Source: Sphingomonas melonis (lineage in GTDB: Bacteria; Pseudomonadota; Alphaproteobacteria; Sphingomonadales; Sphingomonadaceae). From it: a DNA stretch of 64,000 nucleotides. Of this stretch, positions 44,257 through 53,676 are shown piece by piece (position 1 is the stretch's first letter; the number at the start of each line of letters is the position of its first letter). The stretch is from the NCBI RefSeq assembly GCF_013409985.1, contig NZ_JACCBY010000002.1:372001-436000 (forward strand), read 5' to 3'. Under the pieces are notes generated by a model. It saw nothing but the letters and a program-made list of their open reading frames with translations. It did no database searches and was not told the DNA's origin. Position numbers and translations under genes: made by a program.

Positions 44257-47200
44257 ATGACAGCCACGTCCCGGGCGGTGCGCCGCCTCCCCCTCGCCGC
44301 GCTGCTGCTCGCCGGCGCCGCCACGCCGCTGATCGCCGCGACGCCGTCGGTTTCGACCTTCGCGACCGCACCCGCCGATCCGCGCGCGGTCACGGTGGCG
44401 GGCAAGGGCGACGGGCAGGCCGACGACAGCGCCGCAATCCAGCGCGCGATCGACTCGGTCGCGGCGCAGGGCGGCGGCGGACTCGTCTTCCTGCCGACCG
44501 GCCGATACCGCATCACGCGCACGCTCTACATGCGACCCGGCGTGCGCCTGTTCGGCGTCGGCAACCGGCGCCCGGTCATCCTGCTCGCGCCGCAGACCCC
44601 CGGCTTCCAGCGTGGCGTCGGCAGCATGGTGTTCTTCACCGGCACCCTGCCCGTCCGCCCGGGCGAGCCGCCACGCCCGCCGGTGCCGGTGCCGCCGCCG
44701 ACCAGCGTACCGTTCGATCCCGGCATCGCCGATGCCAATTCGGGCACCTTCTATTCGGCGATGGCCAATGTCGACTTCGAGATCGGCGACGGCAATCCGG
44801 CGGCGACCGCGGTGCGCTTCCACGCCGCGCAGCACGCCTATCTCAGCCATATCGACTTCCACCTCGGCTCGGGCCTCGCCGGCATCTATCAGGTCGGCAA
44901 TATCGGCCAGGATCTGCGCTTCTTCGGCGGCCGCTACGGCATCCTCACCGAAAAGCCCTCGCCCGCATGGCAATATACGCTGCTCGATGCGACCTTCGAG
45001 GGCCAGCGCGACGCCGCGATCCGCGAGCATGAGGCGGGGCTGACTCTGGTCAACACCGTGTTCCGCAACGTGCCCGTCGGCATCGAGATCGACCGCGGCT
45101 ATGGCGACTGGCTGTGGGGCAAGCAGGTGCGCTTCGAGAATGTCGCCAAGGCCGGCGTCATCATCAGCAACGAGGGCAACAGCTACACGCAGATCGGCTT
45201 CGAGGACGCGACCGCGATGGGCACGCCGGTGTTCGCGCGCTTCCGCGACAGCGGCAGGACGGTGGCGGGATCGGGCACACGCTATCGCGTCCGCGCCTTC
45301 AATTACGGGCTCACCGTGCCGGCGCTCGGCGCGACCGGCCGCTTCGCGACGCGCATGGATGCCGCCCCCCTCGCCCGCGATCCGAAACGCCCCGCCCCCG
45401 CGATCCGGGCGCTGCCGCCGGTCGCCGCCTGGGCCAATGTCCGCGACTTCGGCGTCACCGGCGACGGCACCACCGACGATACCGCGGCGCTGCAACGCGC
45501 CATCGCCAGCCGGCGCGTCCTGTATTTCCCGGCCGGCTTCTACCGGGTCAGCGATACGCTGACGCTGCGCGCCGACAGCGTGCTGATCGGCCTCCACCCC
45601 AGCCTCACCCAGATCGTCCTTGCGGACGACAGCCCGGCCTTCCGCGGCGTCGGCGCACCGCGCGCGCTGCTCGCCAGCGCCAAGGGCGGCGACGCGATCG
45701 TCTCCGGCCTCGGCCTTGCGACCGGCGGCCGCAATCCGCGCGCGACGGCGTTGCTGTGGCGCGCCGGCGAACGCTCGCTGGTCGATGACGTCAAGTTCCA
45801 GGGCGGCCACGGCACCTTCCGCGCCGATGGCAGCCGCTTCGATCCCTATAATGCCGATCACAGCGGCGATCCCGACCCCAAGCAGCGCTGGGACGGGCAA
45901 TATGCCAGCCTGTGGGTGACCGACGGCGGCGGCGGCACGTTCAACGGCCTGTGGACGCCGAGCACCTATGCCGCGGCCGGGCTGCTCGTCTCCGACACCG
46001 ACACGCCGGGCCACGTCTACCAGATGTCCGCCGAGCACCACGGCCGCGCCGAGATCGTGCTCGACCGGGTGCGCAACTGGGAGTTCCTCGCGCCGCAGAC
46101 CGAGGAGGAAGCGGGCGAAAGCCGCGACACGGTCGCGTTCGAGATTCGCAACTCGCGCGACATCCTGTTCGCCAACCTCCACGCCTATCGCGTGACCCGA
46201 TCGCTACAGGGGGCGCCGGCGGCGATCACGCTGACCGGCTCGACCGGCATCCGCTTCCGCAACGTCCATGTGAACGCCGAAAGCGGTTTCGCCACCTGCG
46301 ACGCCGCCGGCTGCGGCACCTATCTGCGTGCCAGCAAATATCCGTATGAGAATGCGATCCGCGACATCACCCGCGGCGCCGAGGTGCGCGAGCGCGAATT
46401 TGCGGTGCTCGACGTCACCGACGCGCCGGTCGCGCCGCCGTCGACCGCGATCCCCGTGACGCGGGTCGCCGGCGGCTTCCACGCGCTCGGCGGCGGCGCG
46501 GTCGATTCCACCGGCCGGCTCTATTTCGTCGATCGGCAGATGCAGCGCATCCACGGCTGGAGCGCGGCCGAGGGCCTGTCGGTGGTGTCCGACGCGCCGC
46601 TCGACGCGGTCAATCTCGCCGTCGACGCGTCCGACCGATTGATGGTGCTGTCGTCCGCCGGCGCCGCCGCGACCGTCTACAGCCTCGATCCCAAACGCCC
46701 CGCGGCCGTCGACGTGCTCGCCGCCAGACCCGCCGCCGCGCATCCGCGGATCGTCCTGCCGGGCAGTCTGTGGAACAACGGCGAATTCCGCGACCAATAT
46801 GATCCCGCGACCGACCGTTTTACCACCCTCGCCGAAATGTTCGCCCGCGACATCGCACTCTCCAAGCCGCACAACTATCTCTCCCCCGACGGCAGTCTCG
46901 CTTTGCCCGCCTTCCGCGTCTGGCAGCAGGGGCCGGCGGATCATCGCGGCTGGCGCTTCTCCGACACGCTCGACACCTATGGCTTGGTCACCGCCAAACC
47001 CGGCGAGCGCGTCTATCTCGCCAACGGCTCCGAGAACCGCACCTACAGCGGGCGCGTCGGTGCCGGCGGCGCGGTGACCGATCTCAAGCCGTTCGCGGCG
47101 CGCGGCGGCGAAAGCGTCGTCGCCGGTCGCGACGGGCGTGTCTACGTCGCCAACGGACAGGTGTTCGTCTATGCCGCGGACGGCAGCGAAGAGGGACGCA

Positions 47201-47301
47201 TCGACGTGCCCGACCGGCCGTTGCAACTGCTGTTCGGTGGTGCCGACGGTCGCACGCTGCTGATCCTGACCCACCACGCGCTCTACACCGCCCGCCCCTA
47301 A
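44257..47301 (+). CDS. Large beta-helix (pectate-lyase-type) protein with gluconolactonase-like propeller, paralogue 2
   Basis: 1014 residues from the ATG at 44257 (AAGGATACGCC before it). It has a signal peptide, then two beta-helix segments (about residues 55-380, with ADDSAAIQRAIDSVAA and LVFLPTGRYRITRT, and 400-680, with DDTAALQRAIASR and VLYFPAGFYRVSDT). An SMP-30/gluconolactonase-type propeller (about 735-1014) ends FGGADGRTLLILTHHALY. It parallels the protein at 37539-40538 along its whole length. The two genes flank gntP, the FCD regulator and gntK, and a TonB receptor follows, so the enzyme may break a polymer to aldonate products taken up by this locus. Catalytic residues are not assigned. 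Confidence 0.85.
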   Translation: MTATSRAVRRLPLAALLLAGAATPLIAATPSVSTFATAPADPRAVTVAGKGDGQADDSAAIQRAIDSVAAQGGGGLVFLPTGRYRITRTLYMRPGVRLFGVGNRRPVILLAPQTPGFQRGVGSMVFFTGTLPVRPGEPPRPPVPVPPPTSVPFDPGIADANSGTFYSAMANVDFEIGDGNPAATAVRFHAAQHAYLSHIDFHLGSGLAGIYQVGNIGQDLRFFGGRYGILTEKPSPAWQYTLLDATFEGQRDAAIREHEAGLTLVNTVFRNVPVGIEIDRGYGDWLWGKQVRFENVAKAGVIISNEGNSYTQIGFEDATAMGTPVFARFRDSGRTVAGSGTRYRVRAFNYGLTVPALGATGRFATRMDAAPLARDPKRPAPAIRALPPVAAWANVRDFGVTGDGTTDDTAALQRAIASRRVLYFPAGFYRVSDTLTLRADSVLIGLHPSLTQIVLADDSPAFRGVGAPRALLASAKGGDAIVSGLGLATGGRNPRATALLWRAGERSLVDDVKFQGGHGTFRADGSRFDPYNADHSGDPDPKQRWDGQYASLWVTDGGGGTFNGLWTPSTYAAAGLLVSDTDTPGHVYQMSAEHHGRAEIVLDRVRNWEFLAPQTEEEAGESRDTVAFEIRNSRDILFANLHAYRVTRSLQGAPAAITLTGSTGIRFRNVHVNAESGFATCDAAGCGTYLRASKYPYENAIRDITRGAEVREREFAVLDVTDAPVAPPSTAIPVTRVAGGFHALGGGAVDSTGRLYFVDRQMQRIHGWSAAEGLSVVSDAPLDAVNLAVDASDRLMVLSSAGAAATVYSLDPKRPAAVDVLAARPAAAHPRIVLPGSLWNNGEFRDQYDPATDRFTTLAEMFARDIALSKPHNYLSPDGSLALPAFRVWQQGPADHRGWRFSDTLDTYGLVTAKPGERVYLANGSENRTYSGRVGAGGAVTDLKPFAARGGESVVAGRDGRVYVANGQVFVYAADGSEEGRIDVPDRPLQLLFGGADGRTLLILTHHALYTARP

Positions 47302-47340
47302 GGCCGGAGCGACATTCGGGGTTTTGGAGCCCCCGCCGGG

Positions 47341-47533
47341 GAAGGCTATCACACAGGGTTTCTCCTGATCCGTCACCCCGGACTTGTTCCGGGGTCCACC
47401 GGGCCGCAAGAGAACGGTGCCCCATCGGGCTTTCTCCTCGCCGCAGAGTGAACCCCGGAACACGTCCGGGGTGACGGAGGGGGAATGCAAAGCGGCGGAC
47501 TCCAACGAATGCCCAGATGCGCTAGCCCTGCCC
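47341..47533. repeat. Nested inverted-repeat element, copy D
   Basis: The core arms are 47372-47399 and 47448-47475 (26 of 28 complementary); the 48-bp centre matches the reverse complement of copy E closely. Outer arms are GAAGGCTATCACAC at the left and GCTAGCCCTGCCC (47521-47533) at the right. It fills most of the gap between the second beta-helix gene and the TonB receptor gene; the rest is non-coding. Confidence 0.8.
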
Positions 47534-47698
47534 GTCAGGACGATTTCGACTGACCGTCATCCCGCCCAATCCCTGTCGTTGCGGCATGAATCGACTTTGG
47601 TCGTAGATGCCGCGGCGACGGTCTGCGGGTACACTCGCCGCAGGATCAGGGGATCAGACCGGTGAAGCCCGGCGTGGACCCTGCGGACGAGGGGATGG

Positions 47699-50600
47699 AT
47701 GATGAAGATGGTCACGCGCGATCGGCGGCGGCTCACGGGCATTTCAGGTAGCGCTACCAGCGTGATGGCACTCGCGGCGATGCTGGTGTCGGTTCCGGCC
47801 TTCGCCCGGCCGCTGCCACAGCAGGATCAGTCGGCGGTGCCCGACTCGACCCGCTCGGCCGATCCCGCCGCGCCGGATCAGCTCATCCAGCCCACCACGA
47901 CTACGGACGGCACCGCGGACGCGCCGCAGGCCGAAGCCCCGGCGAGCGACATCGTCGTCACCGGCACGCGCATCACCGCCAACGGCTTCAACGCGCCGAC
48001 CCCGACCACGGTGATCGGCGAGGACCAGATCCTCAAGAACGCGCAGCCCAATATCTTCAACACCGTCGCGCAATTGCCGTCGTTGCAGGGCTCGACCGGT
48101 GCGTCGACGGGCACGTTCAGCACGTCGAGCGGCTCGCAGGGTCTGAGCTCCTTCTCGCTGCGCGGCCTCGGCACGATCCGCACGCTGACGCTGCTCGACG
48201 GCCAGCGTGTCGTCGGCGCCAACGTCACCGGCGTGCCCGACATCAGCCAGTTCCCGCAGCTGCTGATCAAGCGCGTCGATATCGTCACCGGCGGCGCCTC
48301 CGCATCCTACGGTTCGGACGCGGTCGGCGGCGTCATCAACTTTATCACCGACACGCGCTTCACCGGCTTCAAGGCCAATGCGCAGACCGGCGTCACCACC
48401 TATGGCGACGACGGCCAGGTGCTGTTGCAGGCGGCGGTGGGCAAGAGCCTCGCCAACGACCGGCTGCACGTCGTGCTGAGCGGCGAATATGCCAAGGATC
48501 AGGGCGTCGGCCCGGGCAATTTCGGCGAGGACCTCGCCGGCAGCCGCGACTGGTATCGCGCGACGACGCTGGTCGACACCGGCCAGCGCAGCAGCGGCAC
48601 GCCGCAATTCCTCTACCGCGACCACGCCCAGGCGTATCAATACACCAAATACGGCCTGATCAGCGCCGGCCCGCTGCAGGGCACCGCGTTCGACGCGAAC
48701 GGCCAGCCGTTCGCGTTTAACTACGGCTCGAACGGCGTGCCGGCGCGCAACGCGGCGGGTAACGTCATCGGCTGCTACGTCGGCTTCTGCGTCGGCGGCG
48801 ATCAGTCGGGCCACGTCGGCTCGGGCACTTCGCTGCAATCGGCGTTGCAGCGGCTCAACGGCTATACCCGCATCGGCTATGACGTCGCGCCCGACATGGA
48901 GCTGTACGTCACCGCCAATGTCGCGCAGGTGAAGTCGAACAACCAGCCCAATCCGGGTGCGGCACGGACCGGCCTGACGATCCAGTGCAGCAATCCCTAT
49001 CTGCCCGCGTCGATAACCGCCGCCTGCGCCGCCAACGGCATCACCAACTTCCAATACGGATTGAGCAGCGCCATCCTGCCCAACATCCGGGTGAATACGG
49101 ACCGCCGCCAGTATCGCTTCGTCGGCGGGTTGAAGGGCAAGGCCGACGTGCTCGGCACGAGCTGGACCTACGATGCCTATTACGAGCACGGCATCAACAT
49201 CACCGACATCAACGTCGAGAACATGTCGCTCACCCGCCGCTACGATCAGGCGATCAACGCGACGCGGATCAACGGCGAGATCGTCTGTGCCGATGCCACC
49301 GCCCGCGCCAACGGCTGCCAGCCGATCAACATCTTCGGCGGCGCGACGCCATCGGCCGGCGCGCTGTCCTATATCGTGCCGCGCAACGGCCCGTTCCAGC
49401 ATACCAAGCAGACGCAGGACGCCGCCGCCGCCAGCATCTCGGGCACGCCGATCGATCTATGGGCAGGACCCCTCGCGGTCGCCGCAGGCGTCGAATACCG
49501 CCGCGAATTCTATAGCGTGAATGCCGATCCCTATGGTGCCGGCGTCTCCGACATTAGCCCCTATTCGGACGCCTATCCCGCTGATCCGGCGCTGCTGCCC
49601 GCGGGCAACAACTGGTATGCCGGCAACTACAAGAACGGTTCGGGCAAATATCACGTGCTCGAAAGCTTCCTCGAGCTCAACCTCCCGTTCCTCGACTCGA
49701 AGGCGCTCGGTAAGGCCAACGTCAACGTCGCCGGCCGCGCGACGCGCTATTCGACCTCAGGCGTCGTCTACGCCTGGAAGGTCGGCGGCACCTGGGAAAC
49801 GCCGCTCGACGGCTTCCGCCTGCGCGCGGTGACCTCGCGCGACGTGCGTGCGCCCAATCTGTCGGAGCTGTTCGCCGCGCCGACGACGACCACCGTGCCG
49901 AACTTCACCGATCCGTTCCGCAACACGCAGGTGCTGATCATCCAGAACACGATCGGCAATCCCGCACTGCGTCCGGAGATCGCGCGCAGCACCGAAGCCG
50001 GCGTCGTCCTGTCGCGGCCGAGCTGGGCGCCGGGGCTCAGCCTGTCGTTCGACTATTACAAGATCAAACTGGACGACGTCGTGTCCAGCCTGTCGGCGGC
50101 GCAGATCGTCAACCTCTGCTTCCAGGGCAACACCGAGACGTGCGGTGCCTTCAACCTGCAGAATGCCGCCGGTCCCAATTTCGTCAACGTCCAGGCCTTC
50201 AACCTCGCCTCCATCAAGACCGACGGCTTCGACATCGAGGCGAGCTATTCGTGGCGCAACCCGCTCGGCATCGACGGTAACTTCACGCTGCGCGGCCTCG
50301 GCACGCACGTCATCAAGTTCGTCACCGATCCCGGCCTTCCCGGCACGATCCCGGTCGATACCGCTGGCGCCAATTCGGGCGCGACGCCCGACTGGAAGGT
50401 GCTGGCCATCCAGAGCTACGACAACGACCAGTTCAGCCTGACGCTGCAGGAGCGCTGGTTCAGCAACGGCGTGATCGGCAACCAATATGTCGTCTGCTCG
50501 ACCGCCTGCCCGACCTCGACCGCCAACAATCCGACGATCGACTACAACCGGATGAAGGGCGCCTTCTACTTCGACATCGGCGGTTCGCTCAACGTCACCA

Positions 50601-50749
50601 AACAGGTCAGCATGTTCTTCAAGGTCGACAATCTGTTCGACCATGATCCGGAGCCGTCGCCGCAGACCAATACCGGTCTCGACGTCAATCCGGCGCTCTA
50701 CGATACGCTGGGCCGCTTCTATCGCCTCGGCGTGCGCGCGCGCTTCTGA
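47699..50749 (+). CDS. TonB-dependent receptor of the carbohydrate (SusC-like) type
   Basis: A 1016-residue receptor. Tandem ATGs follow GAGGGGATGG. A signal peptide (ending VPAFA) precedes a Pro/Asp-rich linker and the plug (about residues 85-215: DIVVTGTRITANGFNAP, SSFSLRGLGTIRTLTLLDGQR, VDIVTGGASASYGSDAVGGVINF). The barrel ends in LGVRARF. Long extracellular loops and this plug style are typical of sphingomonad/Caulobacter receptors for oligosaccharides. It follows the beta-helix gene, separated by repeat copy D, and would bring the cleaved oligosaccharide across the outer membrane. The ligand is not identified. Confidence 0.92.
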   Translation: MMKMVTRDRRRLTGISGSATSVMALAAMLVSVPAFARPLPQQDQSAVPDSTRSADPAAPDQLIQPTTTTDGTADAPQAEAPASDIVVTGTRITANGFNAPTPTTVIGEDQILKNAQPNIFNTVAQLPSLQGSTGASTGTFSTSSGSQGLSSFSLRGLGTIRTLTLLDGQRVVGANVTGVPDISQFPQLLIKRVDIVTGGASASYGSDAVGGVINFITDTRFTGFKANAQTGVTTYGDDGQVLLQAAVGKSLANDRLHVVLSGEYAKDQGVGPGNFGEDLAGSRDWYRATTLVDTGQRSSGTPQFLYRDHAQAYQYTKYGLISAGPLQGTAFDANGQPFAFNYGSNGVPARNAAGNVIGCYVGFCVGGDQSGHVGSGTSLQSALQRLNGYTRIGYDVAPDMELYVTANVAQVKSNNQPNPGAARTGLTIQCSNPYLPASITAACAANGITNFQYGLSSAILPNIRVNTDRRQYRFVGGLKGKADVLGTSWTYDAYYEHGINITDINVENMSLTRRYDQAINATRINGEIVCADATARANGCQPINIFGGATPSAGALSYIVPRNGPFQHTKQTQDAAAASISGTPIDLWAGPLAVAAGVEYRREFYSVNADPYGAGVSDISPYSDAYPADPALLPAGNNWYAGNYKNGSGKYHVLESFLELNLPFLDSKALGKANVNVAGRATRYSTSGVVYAWKVGGTWETPLDGFRLRAVTSRDVRAPNLSELFAAPTTTTVPNFTDPFRNTQVLIIQNTIGNPALRPEIARSTEAGVVLSRPSWAPGLSLSFDYYKIKLDDVVSSLSAAQIVNLCFQGNTETCGAFNLQNAAGPNFVNVQAFNLASIKTDGFDIEASYSWRNPLGIDGNFTLRGLGTHVIKFVTDPGLPGTIPVDTAGANSGATPDWKVLAIQSYDNDQFSLTLQERWFSNGVIGNQYVVCSTACPTSTANNPTIDYNRMKGAFYFDIGGSLNVTKQVSMFFKVDNLFDHDPEPSPQTNTGLDVNPALYDTLGRFYRLGVRARF

Positions 50750-50757
50750 CCCTACGG

Positions 50758-50783
50758 GGAGCCTGTGCCGCGGCGCAGGCTCC
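50758..50783 (+). terminator. Hairpin directly after the TonB receptor gene
   Basis: GGAGCCTGTGCC (50758-50769) pairs with GGCGCAGGCTCC (50772-50783), including one G-U pair, just after the stop codon. The tight loop and the lack of a T-tract make it a probable but weak terminator or mRNA 3'-end stabiliser. Confidence 0.45.
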
Positions 50784-50811
50784 TCCTCCCCGTCGCTTCG
50801 TCCCCCAACTC

Positions 50812-50854
50812 CCCCGTCATGTCGGACAGCATCCGGCATGACGGGGAAATTTTG
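50812..50854 (+). terminator. Intrinsic terminator after the TonB receptor gene
   Basis: CCCCGTCATG (50812-50821) and CATGACGGGG (50837-50846) form a perfect 10-bp stem, with a further inner stem CGGA/TCCG, and are followed by AAATTTT. It is the best intrinsic terminator in this part of the window and ends the beta-helix/TonB receptor transcript. Confidence 0.65.
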
Positions 50855-50910
50855 CCGCATGCGTCGCCCGCCGCGAGGAACAGGCCGCCCTCCCCGGCCA
50901 TTGAGGCCGC

Positions 50911-51276
50911 GTGAGCACCGCCGCATCCCCCGACACCGGCGTGACCGTCTGGCACGACGGCAGCTGCCCGTTGTGCCGGCGCGAGATCGCGCTCATGCGC
51001 CGGCTCGACACCCGGGGCGCGATCACCTTCATCGACGCCACCGACACCGACGCCAGCTGCCCGATCGATCGCGGCGCGCTGCTGGACCGCTTCCATGCGC
51101 GTGAGAATGGCGAGCTGCTCTCGGGTGCCGCCGCGTTCGCGGCGATGTGGCGCGCGATCCCGCTGCTTCGCCCTATAGGCCTGATCGCCCGCCGGCCGCT
51201 GGCGCTGCGCGTGCTCGAACACGCCTATCGCCATTTCCTGCGCGTGCGGCCGCGGCTCCAGCGCCTCCTGCGCTAG
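50911..51276 (+). CDS. DCC-family (DUF393) thiol-disulfide-type protein
   Basis: A 121-residue protein with GTG start. The N-terminal DGSCPLCRREIALM (residues 16-29) holds the CxxC pair after the Asp typical of the DCC/DUF393 family, a thioredoxin-like fold without signal peptide. Function is undefined in this family; a redox role is generally assumed. It is followed by repeat copy E and faces the DUF2252 gene. Confidence 0.85.
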   Translation: MSTAASPDTGVTVWHDGSCPLCRREIALMRRLDTRGAITFIDATDTDASCPIDRGALLDRFHARENGELLSGAAAFAAMWRAIPLLRPIGLIARRPLALRVLEHAYRHFLRVRPRLQRLLR

Positions 51277-51499
51277 GGCGAAGCTATCGCTAATGAAGGG
51301 TCGTTTGAGTCCGCCGCGCTCCAATTCAACCCCGTCACCCCGGACTCGTTCCGGGGTCCACTCTGCGGCGAGGGGAAAGGCTTGAGGGGACACCGCTCTC
51401 TAGCGGCCCGGTGGACCCCGTAACGAGTCCGGGGTGACGGGTAAGAGGAGGACGCCGATCGAACCTCACCAAGGGGAGGCATATTTGATAGCCCTCCCC
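51276..51499. repeat. Nested inverted-repeat element, copy E (opposite orientation)
   Basis: The core arms are 51334-51361 and 51411-51438 (27 of 28 complementary). The centre equals the reverse complement of that in copies A and D, so this copy is inserted the other way round. Outer arms are GGGCGAAGCTATCGC at 51276-51290 and GATAGCCCTCCCC at 51487-51499. The arms carry CTCG/CGAG where others carry CTTG/CAAG, so both sides changed together. It occupies the gap between the converging DCC and DUF2252 genes. Confidence 0.85.
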
Positions 51500-51556
51500 T
51501 GGTGAGGAGGGATTGGCCTGCATGTCGCCCCCCTAAAACCCGTAGTCGCGACGCGA

Positions 51557-52750
51557 TCACGCGCCCAAGGCATATTGCCGACAGTGATTGAGATAGCCGG
51601 CCTCGTGCAGCCCGGCGAGCGCGACGACGCTCTCCCACAGCCAGCCCGGCGCATCGATCGCGCCGCGGCGATCGGCATCGAGCACCTGCGTCCACTCCGC
51701 ACGCTCATCGCGGCTGAGCTGTCGGGCATGCGCCTTGCCGACGACGAAGGCGAGGTAGCGCGCCGCCTTCACCGCCTGCCCGGCGCTGAATTGCTCGACC
51801 TCCAGCTTGAGGTCCTGCGGCGACAGTTCGCGCACGAACAAGGACCGATCGAGCATCCGCGCCGCGACCATGCGGCTGCCGAGATGCGGCGACAGCGCGC
51901 GGGCGGCGGTCACCACGCGCACCGCCTGATCGGCGGGCATCGCCGCCTGCTTCGCCATCGGTGCGATCGGTGCCGTCGCTTCCTTGAGATCGATCAGCGC
52001 ATAGTCGGACCGGCCCTTGGCGTTCTTCAATCCGGCCAGCGCGGCGAAGCGCAGCAGCCCCAGCGAGCTGCACCCCTTCATCCAATAGGCGGCGTCGACC
52101 AGTCGCACCGTTCGGTCGCGATCCTTGTCGTCGAGCGCCAGCACCAGCGCCGTCACGTCGGGTTCGGCAAGCACGGCTGCGAGGCCGTTGCGCTCCTCGC
52201 TGTCAAGCGGCCAGAACTTGTCGCCCAGCGGGATCATCGGTTCCTCGGTGCGCAGCCGCTCCTTGGCAAGATGCCGCCAGCGGCGGCCCAAGGCGCGGCG
52301 TTTGACGCTTCGCACGACGTCGGGCTCCGGCCCGCTGTCGTCTCCACCGGGATCGCGCATCGCGCGCGCATAGCCGGTCACCATCTCCTCGATCATATGT
52401 GCGGTGGTCACCCCCGGCAGATCGGACCCGCGCGCCGCGGTCGCCAGCGACAGGCCGAGGCGGATCAGGTCATGCGCGGGATTGCCGATCACCGCCTGAT
52501 CGAGATCGCGGATCTGGATCGCGATGCGGCCATCCCCGTCGTTGATCGGCCCGAGATTGCCGAGATGGCAATCACCGCAGATCCAGATCGCCGGCCCCTC
52601 GGGCACGTATCGGGAGGCGCGCGACTCCGCCAGCCACTCGTAGAATTTGACGGTATTGCCGCGGACATAGGCGTGGGTGGACCGCGCCATCTTCAAACGG
52701 CGCTTCGCCTCGAGGATGGCGCCGCGTTCGGCGGGGCGGGGTGTCGGCAT
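51557..52750 (-). CDS. DUF2252 family protein
   Basis: 397 residues from the ATG at 52750, which follows CGAAGGACATCG; a frame reaching upstream to 52798 lacks a ribosome site. Typical segments: YVRGNTVKFYEWL, ICGDCHLGNLGPI (kinase-like nucleotide-site region), IQIRDLDQAVIGNPAHDLIRL, and GSRMVAARMLDRSLFVREL. The family is distantly related to aminoglycoside/choline kinase-like folds, and its role is unknown. It is followed upstream by an HAD phosphatase gene on the same strand (83-bp gap) and may share its transcript. Confidence 0.88.
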   Translation of the reverse strand: MPTPRPAERGAILEAKRRLKMARSTHAYVRGNTVKFYEWLAESRASRYVPEGPAIWICGDCHLGNLGPINDGDGRIAIQIRDLDQAVIGNPAHDLIRLGLSLATAARGSDLPGVTTAHMIEEMVTGYARAMRDPGGDDSGPEPDVVRSVKRRALGRRWRHLAKERLRTEEPMIPLGDKFWPLDSEERNGLAAVLAEPDVTALVLALDDKDRDRTVRLVDAAYWMKGCSSLGLLRFAALAGLKNAKGRSDYALIDLKEATAPIAPMAKQAAMPADQAVRVVTAARALSPHLGSRMVAARMLDRSLFVRELSPQDLKLEVEQFSAGQAVKAARYLAFVVGKAHARQLSRDERAEWTQVLDADRRGAIDAPGWLWESVVALAGLHEAGYLNHCRQYALGA

Positions 52751-52833
52751 CGATGTCCTTCGGCTCAGCAATACTATGTAACGCTCGCTGACCGACATGG
52801 GTTACATCGCGCCGGCAAAATCCCGCCGATGGC

Positions 52834-53520
52834 TCAGGCCGCGGTGCCGCCATGCCCCAGCGGCGAGGCGTCGTACGCCGCAAGCAATGCCGCCACGTCG
52901 TCGTAGATCGCGATCGCGCCGGCGCGTTCCAGCACCGCATCGGGGAACCCGCCCGAGCGGACCGCGACCGCCGCCATCCCGCAGGTCGCAGCCGCCTCGA
53001 TGTCATAGGGCGTGTCGCCGACGACGATCACTTGGTCGGCGTCGATGCCGTCGAGCTTGGCGAGCGCGGTGGCGAAGATGTCGGGCGCCGGCTTGGTCTG
53101 CTCGACATCGTCGCCGCTGGTGGTCTCGTCGACCAGCGCGCGGGCATCGAGCAGATCGAGATAATGGTCCAGTTCCTCGCCCGAGGCGGACGACGCGAGC
53201 ACGACCTGCTGGCCATTGTCGTGGGCGCGGGCGAGCAGATCGTGGGCGCCCGCAAACGGCCTCGCCTGGTCGAGATACTTGCCCTTGAAGGCTGTGCCAT
53301 GCGCCTCGCCCAGCGCTGCGATGCCCTCGTCGTCGAGGTCGGGCAGCAGCGTCGGCACGAGCTTGTCGGTGCCCTTGCCGATCTGGTCGTGGATCGTCTG
53401 CCGGTCGAAACTGGCGCCGATGCCGGTGAACGCTTCCTCCCAGGCGAGGACGTGCAGGTCGTTGCTGTCGACCAACGTCCCGTCGATATCGAAGAGGATG
53501 GCCTTGATCTGCTTGGGCAT
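52834..53520 (-). CDS. HAD superfamily hydrolase (beta-phosphoglucomutase-like)
   Basis: 228 residues from the ATG at 53520. HAD motif I is ILFDIDGTLVDS (nucleophile Asp), motif II is VLASSASG, motif III is the Lys in EQTKPAPD, and motif IV is VVGDTPYDIEAA. A helical cap (about residues 18-90) places it in the beta-phosphoglucomutase/phosphoglycolate-like subgroup. It probably dephosphorylates a small sugar phosphate. A frame extending upstream of this ATG by 22 residues is not favoured. Confidence 0.88.
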   Translation of the reverse strand: MPKQIKAILFDIDGTLVDSNDLHVLAWEEAFTGIGASFDRQTIHDQIGKGTDKLVPTLLPDLDDEGIAALGEAHGTAFKGKYLDQARPFAGAHDLLARAHDNGQQVVLASSASGEELDHYLDLLDARALVDETTSGDDVEQTKPAPDIFATALAKLDGIDADQVIVVGDTPYDIEAAATCGMAAVAVRSGGFPDAVLERAGAIAIYDDVAALLAAYDASPLGHGGTAA

Positions 53521-53676
53521 GACGAATTTTCCGATGATGTCAGAGGCGGCGCGGCGCGGTGCGCGCCATCCGGTACGCCGGGCCAACCAGTGGCCGAGCC
53601 GTAACGTTCCTTTTCAAACGCTTGTCCCCTTTTGCTGACGTCGCGCGTTGGCCGGCTTCTGAAGAGGAGACGTTCC

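Noticed and set aside
44194..46182. Minus-strand frame opposite the second beta-helix gene
   Set aside because: Same antisense artefact as for the first paralogue; no ribosome site and no domain.
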